Assembly (NCBI GenBank): GCA_020536535.1
Contig: JAHLWZ010000863.1
Location: forward strand, 1 to 64,000
DNA: 64,000 nucleotides
From: Pelomyxa schiedti
Taxonomy: Eukaryota > Evosea > Pelobiontida > Pelomyxidae
Reading direction: 5' to 3'
In this document: piece by piece, positions 45,501 through 59,385 of the stretch
How the letters are laid out: every line of letters begins with the position of its first letter
Numbering within the stretch: the stretch's first letter is position 1
Position numbers and translations under genes: made by a program
The notes under the pieces: generated by a model
The model's input: the letters and a program-made list of their open reading frames with translations, nothing else
What the model was told of the DNA's origin: nothing
Databases searched by the model: none

Positions 45501-47578
45501 CTACAGGCGCAACACGTCGTCCAAAACTACAACAAAAGGATGTGATAGAGCCTCTTCGACCTGGAAGATGTTAAACGGGAAGTCAGAGGGAAAATGGAAC
45601 CAACCTTTATACGTTTAGTTGGGTCGAAAGCAAATATTTGAGAAACTAAGTCCGCGAGCTGTGTGTAGAGAGCTTTATCTAAAGAGTCCCTGACACCAGA
45701 AGCGTGTCTCATAATCTCCGCTTTTAAGTCACGGGTAGCTTTTCCGGTGGTCGTAAATTGCTGTGAAGCTGTTAGGGGTGCTTAAAAGAAACGGAATTCA
45801 GACCTGTATAGCCGCAGTGGCAGCAGTATCGCTAGGTGGTGGTGTAGGGGGTGATCTATACACTGCAGAGTCAAAGAAGTTGGAAGTCTTTGGGAACTGA
45901 CGAAGCAACTTCAGTGAAGGCCTTCCTGTAACCTGCATGTGTAACCAGAGCATCTCCTCGTTTGTGGAACCGCAAAACGGGAAGCGGGAAGTAGCCAGTT
46001 CATAAATGCAGCACCCGAAGGCCCACATGTCGCAAGAGTAGCACACAGGAGCACCCAATATACTCTCTGGTGGTCGGTAAAACCTAGCAAAAGCTGTCCC
46101 AGATGCCCTCGGTCCAGTCCCAGTCACGGCACAACCAAAATCAGCGAGTTTACATAAGAGTGGAGAGGAAGGAGAGAGGAGCACATTGTCAAGTTTGATA
46201 TCACAGTGCACTAATGACAGTGACTTCAGGTGCCGAAGGGCTAGGAGCATTGCTCTGGCATACTGTGATACCAGACGTATCGACAAACCTGGGCCACTTC
46301 CGCTAGGAAGCATAGGTACGGAAGGCTGCGGAGAGGTATTGGATTGGGTTGCAGAACCTGTTGGAAGGCTAGCAGGTGTCTTAGTTTTATGCTGCTGTAA
46401 GACCTGCCTGAGGTTGCTTCCCATTGCCTCGAAGACCAAGCACAGAGTTCCATATTTGTCCTCAAAAGAATCTAACAGGCGGATACAATGTGAAGAATCT
46501 TTTGTGTCTTTTTCATTGATGGTTTCTAAAACCTTTTTCTCATTCTGAGCAGCTTTTTTCCTGCCAATAGTTAGCCTAGAAAAATTAGATTGGGCTCTAC
46601 TCACATGTTAAGCCTATGACACTTGATAGCAACTTCCTGGTCGTTGTGGTTTCTATCTGTGGCACGCAGAACTCGACTGTAGATACCGTCACCAAAAACA
46701 CCAGTAACAACATACCGGTCATTCAGGACTTCCCCAGTGCATATCTCTGTAACCAAATAAGAACGTAATGTCGGAAAAATGGATGCACATACTGTATTGC
46801 CCACCGGCATCCCATCTATCATCAGTACACACATCAGGTGTGAACTTTACAGGAGGTTGCGGTATTGCCACTGGAGATTCAGAGAACATGTCAAAGTGCT
46901 CACAAGGGCTTTTGTTGGTAGTGGTTGACGCAGAATTTGAGTTTGGATTCGAGGAAATTTTGCCTGTTGCAATCAGCACCGGTGGGGGGGACGTGGAAGC
47001 AGGAGCAGAGGAGCCAGGAGGAGTACTACTGCTATCAGACACAGGCGATTCCTGACGGCCGGGAGAAACGTTACTGTCGGTAATAGTCACAACTTCGGTA
47101 ATCAAAATTGTCGGACTGACAGTAACAGAAGAGGTGGTGGTACTTTGAGTTGTACTAGAAGTAGTTGAAGTTGGAGAAACAGTGGTAGGACCATTTTTAC
47201 CGCTGCGTGCACTAACAAGGGGCAGATTTGGCGTCAAAATAGGAGAAGTCGTAGTGGGTGTTAGCGTACGTGGAGGCACATCCACGACACTCGGGGAAGC
47301 ATTGGATTTACTGCGTGAGGCCGCAGCCTGAGCTGCCTCCCTACGGAAAGCATCCAACGCAACTAGTCGACCTCTGTGTAACAGTTAATAAGTGGAGTTT
47401 TTAAACGTATATATTGACCGCTAAAATGAGGTTGAGTGCGCCACATGAGTCGAAAGGGGGAGGGCATGTAGCAAACATACGAGAGAGCTCTGGGGCGTTT
47501 GGGAACCGGTTCGCATGAGCGATTGATAGGAAAAGAAGGGACGCGCTTACCGACCGTACCAATCGTTACTGTTGCCAT
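45501..47578 (-). CDS. PRP4-like CMGC protein kinase
   Basis: The gene starts at 47578 with a short exon (MATVTIGTV), then an intron of about 200 nt, then a Ser/Thr/Pro-rich region of about 200 residues. The kinase domain follows: LNDRYVVTGVFGDGIYSRVL (Gly loop), VAIKCHR (Lys), LCLVFEAMGSNLRQVL, SLVHCDIKLDNVLL (catalytic loop), LADFGCA and RFYRPPESILG, then DMWAFGCCIYEL. The HCDIK-x-DN form and the activation-loop context match PRP4 kinases, which phosphorylate spliceosomal proteins. The C-terminal lobe continues through FAFDPTKRIKV to LSHPF and ends at 45501. A spliceosome-activating kinase would suit a genome this rich in introns. It converges with the PPC-like gene over 121 bp. Confidence 0.85.
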
Positions 47579-47770
47579 CGCAAAGGTTGTTTTGTTTGTT
47601 GTTGTTCTTGCGGTTGCGGTGTGGCCTGAGCAAGATTGGTTTGTTTGTTTTTATGATTTTTTATCTTTTTTTGATTTTTTTTTCTCTTCAGGGCCAGGAA
47701 TTTTCCGCAGGCAATTGGTGAGAATAAAAATAGGCTCTTTCTTTTTTTCTACCAACTTAGAAATAGAACT

Positions 47771-49329
47771 TTAGGCGGGGAGGTATTCCAAGACAGCCGT
47801 TACTCCTTGTTTATCGAAGGCAGTGGCGTAGACGTGGTCTTGGTCCAAGATATCGATTTGGTTCACATAGTAGCCTTTCATTTCGCTAAGATGCCATGTG
47901 GCTCCGCCATCAACCTGGTTGGTAACCAAGAGGGTCAGAAGGAATACCACTGAATAGTGAGGGAAGTACAGTGTGCCATAGTCCACCGTCGAGCACCATC
48001 TCCGTTGCCGAGCCGCCGATCCACCCTTCGTTCTCATCGTAGAACCGGCAAGCTAGAAGTGAGGTCTTATCAAGGGTGGTCTGGCTTTCTCGTTACTCAA
48101 ACACAGGGAAGGAAAGGAGGTAGTATATGCCTGAATCTCCCAGTTGTTACCGTCAGAGGTGTGGTAAACGTAGCCGGCAGTGTCTCCCTCGCCTACGGCC
48201 CAGACTTCGTGGTCGTTGATAGCAAAGATCTCGTTAAAGTACATGAACGTAACATTGACTTGTATTTGCCAGGTCTCTCCTCCGTCCTCTGTCTTGGCGA
48301 TTACTCCGGTGTATGCAGCTCCAGGTGCGGGAGCTGTGTCGACATATTCGGGGTGCAGGTCGCCATTTTCATCCTTCACGATTCCAAAGTGTTGAGAGAT
48401 ACTAAAGGAGAGTAAGTCTATTTTAACCAATTATCTAAGTACCGCTTGTGGTAGCGGGAGTCCGCTGGAGATTCTGGCCACATCCCTCCAGCAATCCATC
48501 CCACCTTACAGAAAATGAGAATAGTTTGTGTTAGTCAGAGGAAAAACCTTCGAAGAGCCGAAAGATGTGTATCGAGCTTCGGTATCGATTTTCCAGTCAT
48601 AGTGAGTCCACGAATGGCCGGCATCATGAGAAATGGCAACGCCTTCGCCAGTGCCACCAATCAATTTTGTTACCCACATTCCTGCCATGGCAAACATAGA
48701 AGGGTCACCAATAACTGGCTCGCAGTCTTGGTATGCAGCCAAAAGGTTCTTGTCCCCAGTGTCATACCAAGTTATTGCTAAAGAGGAATGTTACATGTTT
48801 ACTATTACTTTTCTTGTAGATCACCTCCATCATTTGTGTACCACGAGGAAATTTCGTCAATGTTCCAGCCAAGTCCTGCAGTGACACCGTTCGTGTGGTC
48901 TCCAAATGCCAAACACATGAACCTTTTGTAGTGTGTTGCGTTAACATCATCCAAGGAAATCCAGCAACTAAAACGCTGTGAGAGGGAGGGAGAAGTACAT
49001 TTCCAATTCTTTTTCTTTATGTTGAATAGTCCAATTCGCGCCAGCGTCGACAGTCCGCTTGACCACAGATCCTTTTGTATGCAATGAGATCCGCATAAAA
49101 AAGAAAAAATCCACCCACATCCACCCCTTCCAGTACGACAAGTAGAGAACCACAACATACCAACAACGTTCTGAGTTCCAGCAACTACGCCCTCCTGCGG
49201 AGAGAAGAAGTGAATACCCATGCAGATCGTCATTATGTCGTTTGTGAGGACCGACCATTGGTCCTCAGCCACGGCTGCACCGACCAGCAGGCAAAATACG
49301 CCAAAAACTGACACCAATGCCCGGCGCAT
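47771..49329 (-). CDS. Secreted Asp-box (BNR) beta-propeller protein
   Basis: A signal peptide (MRRALVSVFGVFCLLVGAAVA) begins at 49329. The mature protein is a series of propeller blades, each with an Asp-box-like turn of the form S/T-x-D-x-G-x-x-W: TVDAGANWT, SHDAGHSWTH, TEDGGETWQ, TSDGNNWE and VDGGATWH. This is the architecture of sortilin/Ycf48-type BNR propellers. Sialidase catalytic arginines are not evident, so binding rather than catalysis is more likely. It has about seven exons with short introns and ends at 47771 (AVLEYLPA-stop). With no membrane anchor it is predicted to be secreted or lumenal. Confidence 0.83.
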
Positions 49330-49578
49330 CGCTTCTTGTTGTTCCTTCGAGGGAAAAAACTTTTGCTTTTTCCCAGCAAGATCTTTGGCGCTTAAAAAAG
49401 CGAAACAAGAAAGTGCACTAACGGTTGGTGGGAGATCTGCACAAATCGCGGTTCGTGTTTCTTATTGTGGACCAAGTGCTCAACGGCAACCTCGCGTGCG
49501 TCGGTGGGAATAAGGAATAAGATCTAGATCTTCTTTTACACACTGTATACTAGTTTATAGTCGCGCTTGTTTGTTACT
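49330..49578. promoter_or_regulatory. Upstream region of the BNR-propeller gene / 3' end of the giant PSI gene
   Basis: This 249-bp gap lies between two minus-strand genes. It holds the promoter of the propeller gene and the 3' flank of the PSI-repeat gene. No other feature is recognised. Confidence 0.4.
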
Positions 49579-52500
49579 TCAATATTTGAAAGCTGGCCTC
49601 GGCAAGTCACGCAACTCCAGATTCATGGTCTCTTCCTCCCGTAACTTCTTCTTTTGTTGCTTACTTCGTCTCCACGCCACTCCCAGGCCACAAAGTACAC
49701 AAGCCGCCGCCCCACATATTCCGCAAATAAAAGCGAGAACAATAATAGCCCATGGGGGTGCATCGGCCTCTGCACAATTGAGTGGGAAAAAGAATCCAAA
49801 AACTGAGTTTACCTTGCACTGAATTGCTGCCAGCCAGAGACTGTATAGAAGTGGATGTTGGAAGAGACTCTGTCTCACTCGTTGAACTTGAAGATTGGCT
49901 CTCTGCAAGTAGTTAGGCAATGGGATTTGAAAAAAGCTTCACTCACCAGATGTTGAGCGGCACCTATCTGTTTCAGCGCAAATAGACAGGTCTGTACACC
50001 ACGTGCATCCGGGAAATGTAGAGCATTCACTCTCATCTTGCTCTGAACATGACTGACATTCAGAGCCAACCATCGAAATGCACCGCAAAGTACTGGAACA
50101 TTGCATGCACCCTTTGTCTGTACAATCACTCTCTGGCTCTATGCCACCAATATCGCAAGTGACACATTCCGACATTTCCCCCCCGTCTGAGGTTATAAAG
50201 CTTGTGCAACCATAACCAGCTTCTATTGTGCAGTTACTGGTACAGCCGTCCTTGTCCCTCGTATTCCCATCGTCACATTGCTCTCCAATACTGTTTCCAT
50301 CTCCACAAATCGCTGCGAAATGTTCAGAATTCTGAATTTAACGAACTGCATACTCGTGATTTGAATCGCATTTCCAATTCCGGTGATCTTGTCACTCTGG
50401 TAGTACAGAGTGGAAGGGGTGTTTTCATCGACTTCCACAGTAAGTTGGCCATTATAGCTTGCACGGCCTAGTGCAGTAGCCCCAGTTCCTCCAGAAGTTG
50501 AATTTGTGATAATTAAGCTGTAGGGAAGGAGATGTGATTCAAAAGAGTCTAAATTACAGAGGACCATACTTTCCATAAAGGACTGGATATATCCCGAGGG
50601 AAAAAACGTATACGTTGCCTCGTATAATTACGATGGGAGGCTGTGGAATTCCTCCAATACAGAATACTCCAAAGCACAGTGTCATTGGTACCAAGGGTGT
50701 AGTGACTAAAATGGAATTATCTAGAATTGACGAGGAGGATGAAGATAGGGAGGAATGAGAGGAAGGAATTTCTACAGATGGTGAAGTTGATGTTGGGGAA
50801 GATGACACTGAAGAATCAGAGCCAGAGGAGAGGGGAGATGTCCTCTCTGAAGAACTCTCTGAATTGATTGATGTGACAACAGTTGAGGAAGAGGAGGAAG
50901 GTTGGCTCACTGTGGTTGATATATCTGACTGAGAGATAGGATGAAAGTCTGATGAGAGTAGAATTTCAGAAGACTCACTCGCGGAGTTACTGAGTAGAAG
51001 AGAAATTGAGCCACTGTAGCTTGAACCGCTGCTTGAAGTCGATAGGGACATGCTGGAAGAGAGGGAACTCGATGAATAAGACTGAGTTTCATTTAAATAG
51101 CAGGAGAAGTCAGAATTGCTCCGGCACTCCATTGTAAGAAGGCAATAGCGGCATAATCGTTCGGGATTGCTACAAGCCTGTTCATCAGCATCCCAAAGAG
51201 AACAACTGCAAGACTCTCCTGGTTCACTGCAAGTTTGGTTCGCATCGCACCATGCACAACCTGGTGAAGTGCTGCAATAGTATGGGGATACTAAGCTACT
51301 GCACAATGCGCATTCTGTGGGAGAACTTATAGAACTGCAAAGTTGTTGAGACTGACACCAAGAGCATCCCAGTGAGAGGCATTCCTGCTTATTATGTGAG
51401 TTGCCACACTGGATGCAGGAATACATCGTTGAATTTTTACATTCTTGCTCACTATCACACCATATACAGCCTCCGAGATCGGCACACCCTGTCTTGGATT
51501 TACCGTGACAGGATGGACAATCTTCCTCATCACTTTCCGCCAAACACGAGAAATTTGAACCGCACCATACGCAACCAAGTAAACTCGCGCATTCTTCTGG
51601 CCTTAGGTCATGATCAACACAAGTATCGCAAGCATCAGCTCGGAGTCTGCATTTGGCCTCATCTTGACATAGCTTGCATCCAGTGTAGTTTCCGCACAGG
51701 TCAACAGAGAGGGCTGTACAAGCAGGACATGTAACTTCACTGACTGAATCAGTTGAAAGGCATTCCCCGCGGGAATTACACCACATACACTCCGGTGATA
51801 GAGTGCATGAAGTGGAATTGAAAGAGGCACATTCAGGACATTCGTTGTCCTCAAGAGGATTGCATGTCCCGGTAGTCTCACAGAAACTGCATCCTCCAAG
51901 AGATGCACATAAACTTCCTGACACCGTCCTGCAAGGCATACAGGTAGATATGTCCTCACCTCTCATACATGTGAGACTGGAATTACACCAACTGCATCCT
52001 CCAAGTAACAAACAGGAATCATTCGAGCTCGTCAAACAGGAAGAACAGTTCTCGGTACTCTCTTTGCAAAATTGCTCAGCAGAACACCAGAAGCAGTTTG
52101 TTACAGAATGACATGTATCATTAGTCTCCAGATTGCAAAGTCTGCAGTTGTCCTGCTTGGCTTTGCATACATCTTCATTTGCACACCACCTGCAACCAGA
52201 ATTTTGAAGGGATGCACAATCCCATTGACTTATACTTGTGCTACACTCATGGCAAGTAACACTTTTCTCATTGCATAATTCAGTGCTGTTACAAAAGTAG
52301 CATCCCAAGAAGGAATCAACGCCACATAGGGTTTTGTTTGCCATAGAGCAACTATAGCAGAAGTCGACCTCATTTTTTGACTTGCAAGAATCGCTACTGG
52401 AACACCAGAAACATCCAGGGAGAGATTGACAGGTATCGTCATCAAAGGAGCTGCAGTCATAGCACATACTTGTATTGCTGGTCTGGTTTCCATCCATACA

Positions 52501-55500
52501 AAGCAATGTACTATCACACCAGTTACATCCAGGCAACTCAGATGTTTGACAGGTGTCGAAACTCTTTTGGTGGTTGCAATTACTGCACACAAAGTCGTTT
52601 TTGTCCTTACAGGACAGGGAAGCGCTGCAAACGCTGCATCCACTATATAGCCCGGCTCCGCACTGTGATAACAATAGCTCCGAACATGCCTTACATTCTC
52701 GGCCTTCTTCTTTGCAGAGGGCTTCCGAACCGCACCAAGAGCATCCATGAAGTAATTTGCAGTCACCGGTTGTTAAGGCAGTACTGCATGCAGAGCATGT
52801 AGAATTCTTTGAAGCGCAGAGAGCAGACGTGTTACAATAGGAACAACCTGGAAGGCCGTTGCATTCTTTTGATCCAGCGTGTGTATAAAGTGAGCAGTTG
52901 CAGGTAAAGCTTGCATTATTCGTTTTACAGAAACCTAAGGAAAGTTAAGGTTCAAGATTGAAAGCTGGATTGGAAATAAACCGTCGTGATCACAAAATCT
53001 GCACCCAGAAAGGGAGCCACTGCCGCAGGAGGTTTCATTGCCGGCGGAACAGGAATCGCAAGGACCAGTAGCCATTATACACGTAAGTGATGCTTCGCAC
53101 CACTTGCAGCCAGGATATGAACCACAACTTGCCGGGGCGGCACCACACCGAGGGCACGTTGCAATCTTGGAGCTATCTTCACATGTCATTGTGCTTCCGC
53201 ACCACTCGCATCCATAAAACGACGTATCAACACCGCAGGCACTCTCTGCAGCACCCGAGCACCCCACGCACATTTCAGATGTAGAAATACACAAGCGGGA
53301 TGAGTTGCACCATTTGCACCCTACATAATTGTCATGTCCGCAACTCTCCTTGCCGGCTGCGGAGCAAGTCCCACAGGTTGGTTCCTCCCTCTCAAGGCAC
53401 TTCTCTAATGATAAAAAGTAAATAGGAGACCAAGAACCATTTGAAAAAGTAAAAAAGAAAACCTGAAGTTGGGCACCATTGGCAACCAGGGAGGGTTGAG
53501 CACATAGAACTGGTGTTGTATACCACACACTGAGTGCATAGTCCCTCTGGAGTAGCCTTGCAAACCTGTTCACCTGTATTTATCAGAAGGAAAAGTGAGC
53601 AAAATTTTCGGTCTTCGTTTGATTTTTTTATCGGAATGCAAGTAATTAAGGTAATTACCCGGACACCAGTGACACCCAACGAAATCTGGAGATGTGCCAC
53701 AAGTACTATTATTTGCGGAGGAGCAATTGGGGCACGTGTAGCCGAATCCAAGATCTTTGCACTGAGCGTCTGTGCGGCACAAGTCGCACCCAGTAAATGG
53801 AGATCCCGTAGACCCGCATTCCGACGTGGATACATCGGCACATATTTCGCAGTCGCTGCCGATTACCTTGCACTGTGATTCCGATGTGCACCACTCGCAT
53901 CCTTTGTATGTGCCAATTCCGCACTGGTCAATCGACGCAGTTGCTGGATCTACGCACGCCGTTCCGGTGTCTTTGCACAGTAACTCTGATTGGCACCAGT
54001 CACAGCCTGGTTTGCTCACACATGAATCGTGTGTGGTGGAGAAGAAGGAGCAGTTGTGGCAGTAAGCCTTCTTTGTATCTAAGCTCTGACAGAGAAGTTC
54101 TGATTGACACCAAGCACATCCCGCATTTGTATCTTTCTGCCCGCACCCCGACCGGGATGTTTCTGTGCATTCTGGGCAGACAAAACCTTCTTCTGGTTTA
54201 CAGCTTTGTTGAGATTCGCAGAATGAGCACCCAGAAAACCCTTCCTTTCCACATTGGGCAAGTCCTGCATAAGTGCACAGAGCACATGAATAGGTTTTAT
54301 CATTCTCCTTGCATTCTTGGTCCGTGGAGCAGTACTGGCACCCAAGAAACTCACCCTTTCCACAAGAGCTAACGTCAATGTGAGAACATTTTGGACACTC
54401 GAAACTGGTAGAAACGCATTCTTCTATTGCTGTGCACCAACTACATCCAGGGTAGCTGGTGCCGCAATCAGTAAGTGAAAGAGATGCACAATCGGAGCAG
54501 GAAAAACTGGAATCTTCTAACTTGCACTTGCCCTCTGAATTGCAAAATTCGCACCCCACAGATAAGTCTGTTGTACCGCAATCTGACTCCGCTGCATCAT
54601 CGCAGAGGGAGCAGCTTTCAGCGGCATAGGTAACACCCCCAATGGTATAGGGAATCAGTGCCAAGCATTTTCTCTCCGACTCGCACCAGTAGCAGCCGGC
54701 AACGTCATCGCAAGTGACGGAGTCAGCTGTATAGTCACTGCAATCACATATAAAATCTTCCTCTGCCATTTTACAGGAAAGATCAAGAGGACACCACTGG
54801 CAAGCAGAGAAAGAATCATAGCCACAGTTAGTGGAGTTTCCCACACTGCAGTTGTCGCACCTATAGCTGACTCCGTCAATGTTGCAGGAATTTGACGTGG
54901 AACACCACTTGCATCCAGGCAGAGTAGAGCACTGTTCTGGACTCGAGCCATGGCATGATTGACAAACATAAGAGTCGGGATATTTACACTTTTTTTCACT
55001 TGAGCAGAACTGGCACCTAGGAAGCGAGGAGCATAAATCTCCTGTAGAAATGGAAGTACAATCCGCACAGGAGAATAATTCGCCATCTGGTCTGCATACT
55101 TCTTCTGTGTCGCACCATGCGCAACCTGGATTTAACGTGCACTCACTATGAGTTTTGCTGAGCGAGCATGGAGCACAAGAATATTCTTCGTCTACATCTT
55201 TACATAATTCAGCGCTGTCACACCACGAGCAACTTGTAAAGTCAAGTAAAACCTCGCATTCCGTGGCATTCTTGGCTGAGCTACAAGGGAGGCAAGACGA
55301 TCCCACGGCCAGACAAGATGATGTTGAGGAACACCAGAAACACCCTCTAAATGGGGCGTTCCCACATTCATCTTTACTCAAAATTGAGCAAGTGTCGCAT
55401 GCCGACCCAACGGGGATACATTCCACTGCAGATGGGCACCATTCACATCCCTTATAGTATTCATTGCCACAGGAGCTTGAAGGAGCCTCTACACAAGGGA

Positions 55501-58500
55501 GACAAACTGAGTCTGTCACATCACACTTTAGAGAACTGGTACACCACTGACATCCTGGATGCCCCCCTGCTGAGCTGCATGATAGCGAATTATTCACAGA
55601 ATTACAGCCGGGGCACGAATCAGTTAGTTCAATGCATTGCAAATTTGAGTTACAGAACATGCAGCCAGAAAAACTGGAGCCTGGATTCCCACACAGGGAA
55701 GTATCACAAGATGACTGGCTACAGTTTTGGCACATAGATAGAGTATCCTGACACTTTTGAGAACTTCGGCACCAGCGGCACCCTGGATATTGTACACACT
55801 GAGTTTGTGTACTTACTTCACTGCATTCTGTGCATAGTGTAACTGAATCATGGCATTTCTGAGTGGACTGACATTTTTGGCACCCCATGAATCCGCCAAG
55901 TGAGCAGGTGGATGGATCCGCACTACTGCAATCCATACACGTGATAGAGGAGTTCCCGCATACCTTTTGGGATGCGCACCACAATGACGAGTTTGCTGAA
56001 CATTGAGAGCAGTTTAAGTCGGCCAGGGGCATGCACTGAGAAGTCAATTGACAAAAACCGCAGCCCGAAAGCTGCATGCATTCATCATAATTTGAAGTTC
56101 CCGTGCAATTCCGGCAAGAAATATCCTTTTCTTTACATGACCCTTCAGAGGTACAAAAGTGGCAGCCTGGAAAAGCACTTCGTGTGCAATCTGTTCTACT
56201 TAAAGTCGAGCAATTATCGCATAAAGAAAAGGAAGAGACACAATTTCCCTATTACAATGTAAACAAAGAATACTGATTTATACGATGCTCACCACGGAAG
56301 GGCACCACATGCATCCAGAAAAGGGAGATACTCCACATGACGAAGAATTTGCGTATTTGCAATCACTGCAAGTAAAAGAATCACTCTCTTTGCACACTTC
56401 CTCAACTAATCGAAATGGTTGAATAAGTGAACTGAGAAGTAGAGTCATACCCGGACACCATTGACACCCTCCAGACTCTAGTGTCCTGCCACAAGCAGAA
56501 ATGGAGGCTTCAGCGCAAGAGGAACATAGTGAGGAATTGCCTTTTAGGACACATTTCTTCTCGGCTTGACACCAGGAGCACCCAGAATATACACCAGAGC
56601 CACATTGATTTGCATATTTCATATCACTGCAGTTGGCGCAAGTGATGGATTCCAGCTTGCAAGTTCCTTCTGATTCGCATAATGAGCACCCAATCAAAGC
56701 TAAAGAAATTAATTTACAATTGCAACTTTGAGGGGAGCTATACATGAGCAGTTTGCCATATTGCATGGTGGACAGATTAATGTCTCCCGTTCACATTTCT
56801 ATGAATTCTTGAGCACAAGCAGAATATTATTGAGAATAACCTTCATTGAACTGCACCACTTGCAGCCAGGGAAGATGCAAGCACCTTCACTTAAGGAATT
56901 GCATTCAATACAAGAGGAAGAATTTTCAATAGGTAGACACAATAGGGAGCTTGGACACCACTGACAACCACTCCATCCGGAACCTCCACAGGAGTCACCA
57001 CTTCCAGAATCACACTTGTCACAGTAAAACGAGGCAGAGTACTTGCACATGTTATCTGTGGCACAGAACTTACATCCAATAAACTTGTCTTTACCACAAG
57101 AACTCTGATTTGCAGTACCACATTGTGAGCAATTGCAGTCAAGAGAGTTACATTGCTCTTCCGCTTTTCAAATGGTCAGAGGAAAATAGAAACCAAAAAG
57201 AGGCTACCTGAACACCATTGACATCCCCGGAAGTCTCCCACTCCACATTGTGTAGAATTTGCTGTTTTGCAAGAAGAGCATTCAGAAGTCTTGGTAAAAC
57301 ATGCTAGAGAAGAGTGACACCACGAACAACCTTCCCCGCAGCTTCTCTCTGATTCAAAGGACTCGCAGGCTGCACATGAATAATGAATATCATTCTGCAA
57401 GCACGCCATGCCAGATTGACAATACTTGCACCCTGCAAGAGCATGGCATGCAGTTTCATTTGCATAAGAGCATGCAGGACATGAGTACATTTCTTCTTTG
57501 TCCAAGCACAACAAAAGTGATGGACACCATGAACAACCAGAGTAGCTTTTGACTCCGCACTGCTCTGGGGACATAGATGGAGACGAATTGCAACTAAGAC
57601 ACTCAGAGCCTTTAGACTTGCACTTCTGCTCTGCATTACACCACGTACAGTTCTTGACAGAAGAACTATTGTCGCTATCAAGGCAAAAATTTTCTCCAAT
57701 TTCATTGCATTGTTGGCATGTATAATTAAGACTTCTGCAGGCTGGTTCTGCCTCACAGTATTGACAGCCACTCCAAAGGGAACAAGAGGGTCGAGTTCCA
57801 CTTTCCTCACACGTAGGGCAGAAAAGATTTGTATTTCCACAGAGCTGTGTTGTAGGGCACCACAAACAACCCAGGTGGGTTTTGCAAATCGACTCTATCA
57901 GGGGGTCACAGGCAACACACCCAGTTCCATAAGATTGACATTTCTTCTCACTCGGACACCAAGTACAATTTGTGAAAGAGCTGGTATTACCGCAAAACTT
58001 GTCACTCGATTCTTCACATAAGGCGCAGGTGTGGGTGATTGACTTACACTTAGCTTCAGCGTTACAATAGTGACACCCTTTCCATGCACTGCAAGTATCT
58101 TTCCCCGCAGTTTCACAGGCTGGGCAAGTGTCACTTTTGGGTCCACAATGATCAGTAGAGGCACACCAAGCGCAACCGGGCAAAGATGAACACGTCTGAT
58201 TGGTTTTCTTTGTCTCACAACTGGTACAACTACCGTTAAAAGGCTTGCAAACTGATTCAGAATTGCACCAGGAGCAATTTAAGTACAAGGCAGTAAGGCC
58301 GCACGTGCTTTTATCCGCCTTACTGCATGCAGGGCATAAAGCAGAACTATTCTTGCATATTCCAGCTGCGTCACAGTACTTACATCCTGTCCAAGAATTG
58401 CATACACTGCGACCTTGTGCAGTATTGCATAGAGGGCATGAATAGACTGTTTCTTCACAAGACCCTGTCGAGGTACACCACTGGCACCCTCCCCCGTCAG

Positions 58501-59385
58501 TGCAAGTACCCTTGCTTCCAAACGTACTGCAGGATGGGCAGGTTTCATTTGCTCCATAGCACCTGCCAGTAGAAGAGCATTTTGGGCAACCTTTTCCACT
58601 GCAGCTAGTGGATGACTCTTTGGAACCTGTATCGCACTTTGCGCACTGTGACCTTGGAGTGCCGGACCCTGTTGTCACGCTGACACAGCCATAGCCTTTC
58701 TCTATCTTGCACAAACTGCTGCAACCGTCTCCATTTCTTACGTTGTTGTCGTCACATTGTTCTCCAATGTTATTTCCATCCCCGCATTCGGCTGTTTGGT
58801 ACGTAACTCGGTGTGTATCCAAACCATATGTGAGAACACATACTTGTGAGATAAATGGGTCCTCCAAGATTCTGAAGTAGTGTGGACTGATAATAAACAG
58901 GTGATTGTATCCACGCTGGAGGAGTGAATATTGTTCGGCACTAAATTAATGGTGAGTTCCATTCTTTCTGCATTAAAATACCTGAGTCTCACAGGCATTA
59001 TTGCTCACACCCTCTTCAGTGTTCAATGCATAAGAGCCTACACCCCCAACTGAGTTGTTCGTAATCACCATCCTTGGTTTTTGTGAGAAGAATTCATACA
59101 CAAAGGGACACACCTTCCATGAGGAGCAGGAATAGGTGTTACTGTGAACCAGTACTCTACGCCTCGAGTCAAATACAGAGGCTCCTGTTTCTTTCCGTCT
59201 AGGCACAAAACACCAGAGTTGAGCTGAACGGCAAAATTGTGCTGGCCACCTGAAGGAACCAGCGGAACAACACCACGTGCAAATAAAATACAACATATTA
59301 CAGGGAATATGAACCGCCTCGCTGCATGACACACACTATTATGGATACTTCGGCTCCACGTGCACGTATGAGGTGTGTTGGGCAT
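49579..59385 (-). CDS. Giant transmembrane protein with about 70 PSI-like Cys repeats
   Basis: I read this as one gene of about 3,000 residues. The start at 59385 leads into a hydrophobic signal (FIFPVICCILFARGVVPLV) and a cupredoxin-like sandwich, then a DUF4215-type module (CGDGNNIGEQCDDNN). A very long array follows in which a unit of about 40 residues recurs with the core G-C-x-W-C-x-x-x-x-x-C (GCQWCTSTGSC, GCKYCDAAGIC, GCAWCASTDHC). Counted by eye there are about 70, resembling plexin/PSI modules. Near 50700-51100 is a Ser-rich mucin-like segment. Then come a second cupredoxin-like domain (TPSTLYYQSDKI), a second DUF4215 (CGDGNSIGEQCDDGN), two last PSI-like units, a membrane span (PWAIIVLAFICGICGAAACV) and a short basic tail. 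Introns interrupt the array about a dozen times. It is probably an adhesion or particle-recognition receptor. Confidence 0.8.

Noticed and set aside
47771-49329. Plastid-derived Ycf48 photosystem assembly factor
   Set aside because: Asp-box propellers are widespread, the signal peptide is secretory, and nothing else in the window suggests a plastid.
50554-52674. A separate gene starting at the Met near 52674
   Set aside because: PSI-like repeats continue upstream across short introns in the same strand and pattern, so this is an internal exon of the giant gene.
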